Shown one piece after another: positions 63,709-64,000 of a DNA stretch of 64,000 nt (position 1 is its first letter; each line of letters starts with the position of its first letter). The notes under the pieces are model-generated. The model was not told the origin of the DNA, made no database searches, and saw nothing but the letters and a program-made list of their open reading frames with translations. This stretch comes from Pseudodesulfovibrio portus (GTDB lineage Bacteria > Desulfobacterota > Desulfovibrionia > Desulfovibrionales > Desulfovibrionaceae), in NCBI RefSeq assembly GCF_026000375.1, contig NZ_AP026708.1:374501-438500 (forward strand), in the 5' to 3' direction. Made by a program: the position numbers and the translations under genes.

Positions 63709-64000
63709 CTACATGGTCGGCAGGATGCAGCAGGCCTGGGTTTCGATAAAATCGGATATCCGCCTAAGAGCGTCCGTATCACCTGAATTGAAACGGAGAA
63801 CGATGTATCGTTCTCCGTTTTTCATGAACGATTTGACCACGGAACAGCCCACGGAATAGCCTTCCTCGTCCATCTCGAAAGGATGGACGGTGAGTTCGAC
63901 GCTACGGCCAGAACTCTCGGGGAAAGGAGCCAATCCGTTGCCGACATAGCGAACGCGGGCGCAACTGGCGGACATGTCCTCGACCACGCCCCTGGCCGCC
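63709..64000 (-). CDS. PilZ-domain protein (N-terminus beyond the window)
   Basis: The frame is open from the right edge to the TAG at 63709 and encodes the C-terminal ~96 residues: ARGVVEDMSASCARVRY, then VELTVHPFEMDEEGYSVGCSVVKSFM, RYIVLRF and a helix to the end. The D-x-S-x-x-G-like element (VVEDMSASC) and strand pattern suggest a PilZ domain, which binds cyclic di-GMP; the arginine motif would be upstream of the window. It converges on the flavoprotein gene with one base between stops. Confidence 0.6.
   Translation of the reverse strand, partial: AARGVVEDMSASCARVRYVGNGLAPFPESSGRSVELTVHPFEMDEEGYSVGCSVVKSFMKNGERYIVLRFNSGDTDALRRISDFIETQACCILPTM
63791..63822 (+). terminator. Rho-independent terminator inside the PilZ coding region
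   Basis: A perfect inverted repeat of 14 bases (63791-63804 with 63807-63820) is followed by TTTTT on the plus strand, about 85 bases past the flavoprotein stop. On the minus strand the same bases encode KNGERYIVLRF of the PilZ protein. Confidence 0.8.

Overview
The window looks like a GC-rich chromosomal segment of a sulfate-reducing deltaproteobacterium of the Desulfovibrionaceae type (Desulfovibrio/Pseudodesulfovibrio). Evidence: a stand-alone dsrC with both C-terminal cysteines, a single-chain pyruvate:ferredoxin oxidoreductase, a VPLPA/PEP-CTERM protein, a full outer-membrane/lipid A assembly operon, and a fliR-flhB-flhA-flhF-flhG-fliA flagellar operon. The genus-level placement is inference. 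No insertion sequence, prophage, CRISPR array or rRNA operon was seen. The only clearly mobile-type module is one higBA toxin-antitoxin pair.

Layout. 1-942 is the 3' part of tgt (+). 946-6448 (-) carries a YihY-type membrane protein, a large AsmA-family protein and a DUF89 protein. 6577-16495 (-) is an envelope-biogenesis operon read lysS > lolC/E > lolD > bamA > skp > lpxD > fabZ > lpxA > lpxI, with several genes overlapping by a few bases. 16696-16771 is tRNA-Asn with its terminator. 16942-17550 is a PEP-CTERM protein. 17903-22705 (+) has a Na/Pi cotransporter, an anchored unknown protein, a metallo-beta-lactamase/double-rhodanese protein behind a Fur-like box, and a DUF3750 lipoprotein. 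23040-26552 is por, with a long leader holding two palindromes. 26718-27427 is higBA, bracketed by two near-identical terminators. tRNA-Lys follows (-).

27838-35454 (mostly +) has a DsbD-type protein, an iron alcohol dehydrogenase, an M24 peptidase (-), a CoA-binding/YkgJ/J-domain trio and hisH-hisF. 35544-39187 (-) has a 49-residue membrane peptide and the DUF4340 > rpoZ > dnaJ > moaC operon. 39365-41083 (+) has a TtcA-like ATPase and an M23 peptidase. 41203-50618 (+) is the flagellar operon: export gate genes, FlhF/FlhG, sigma-28, CheY, FliL, a DUF2802 protein and two uncharacterised proteins. A sigma-54-like element lies directly in front of it.

50672-59442 (-) has lpxC, prmC-prfA-DUF1385, rpmE, dsrC, a methyltransferase-YcaO/TPR pair, a Tim44-like protein and a response regulator. 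59647-63707 (+) has a SHOCT-type protein, an HD-domain protein, a receiver-TPR protein, a sterol-desaturase-family protein and a thioredoxin-reductase-like flavoprotein. A PilZ protein (-) runs off the right edge and carries, inside its coding region, a strong terminator for the convergent flavoprotein gene.

Functionally, the window combines envelope assembly (lpxA/C/D/I, fabZ, bamA, skp, lolCD, asmA), translation (lysS, prfA/prmC, rpmE, two tRNAs, tgt), flagellar export and its regulation, and anaerobic sulfur and carbon metabolism (dsrC, por, Fe-ADH, persulfide-type MBL). The least explained items are the YcaO-methyltransferase pair next to dsrC, the extra N-terminal domain of BamA, the terminator-bracketed higBA, the 49-residue peptide and the coding-region terminator at 63791-63822.
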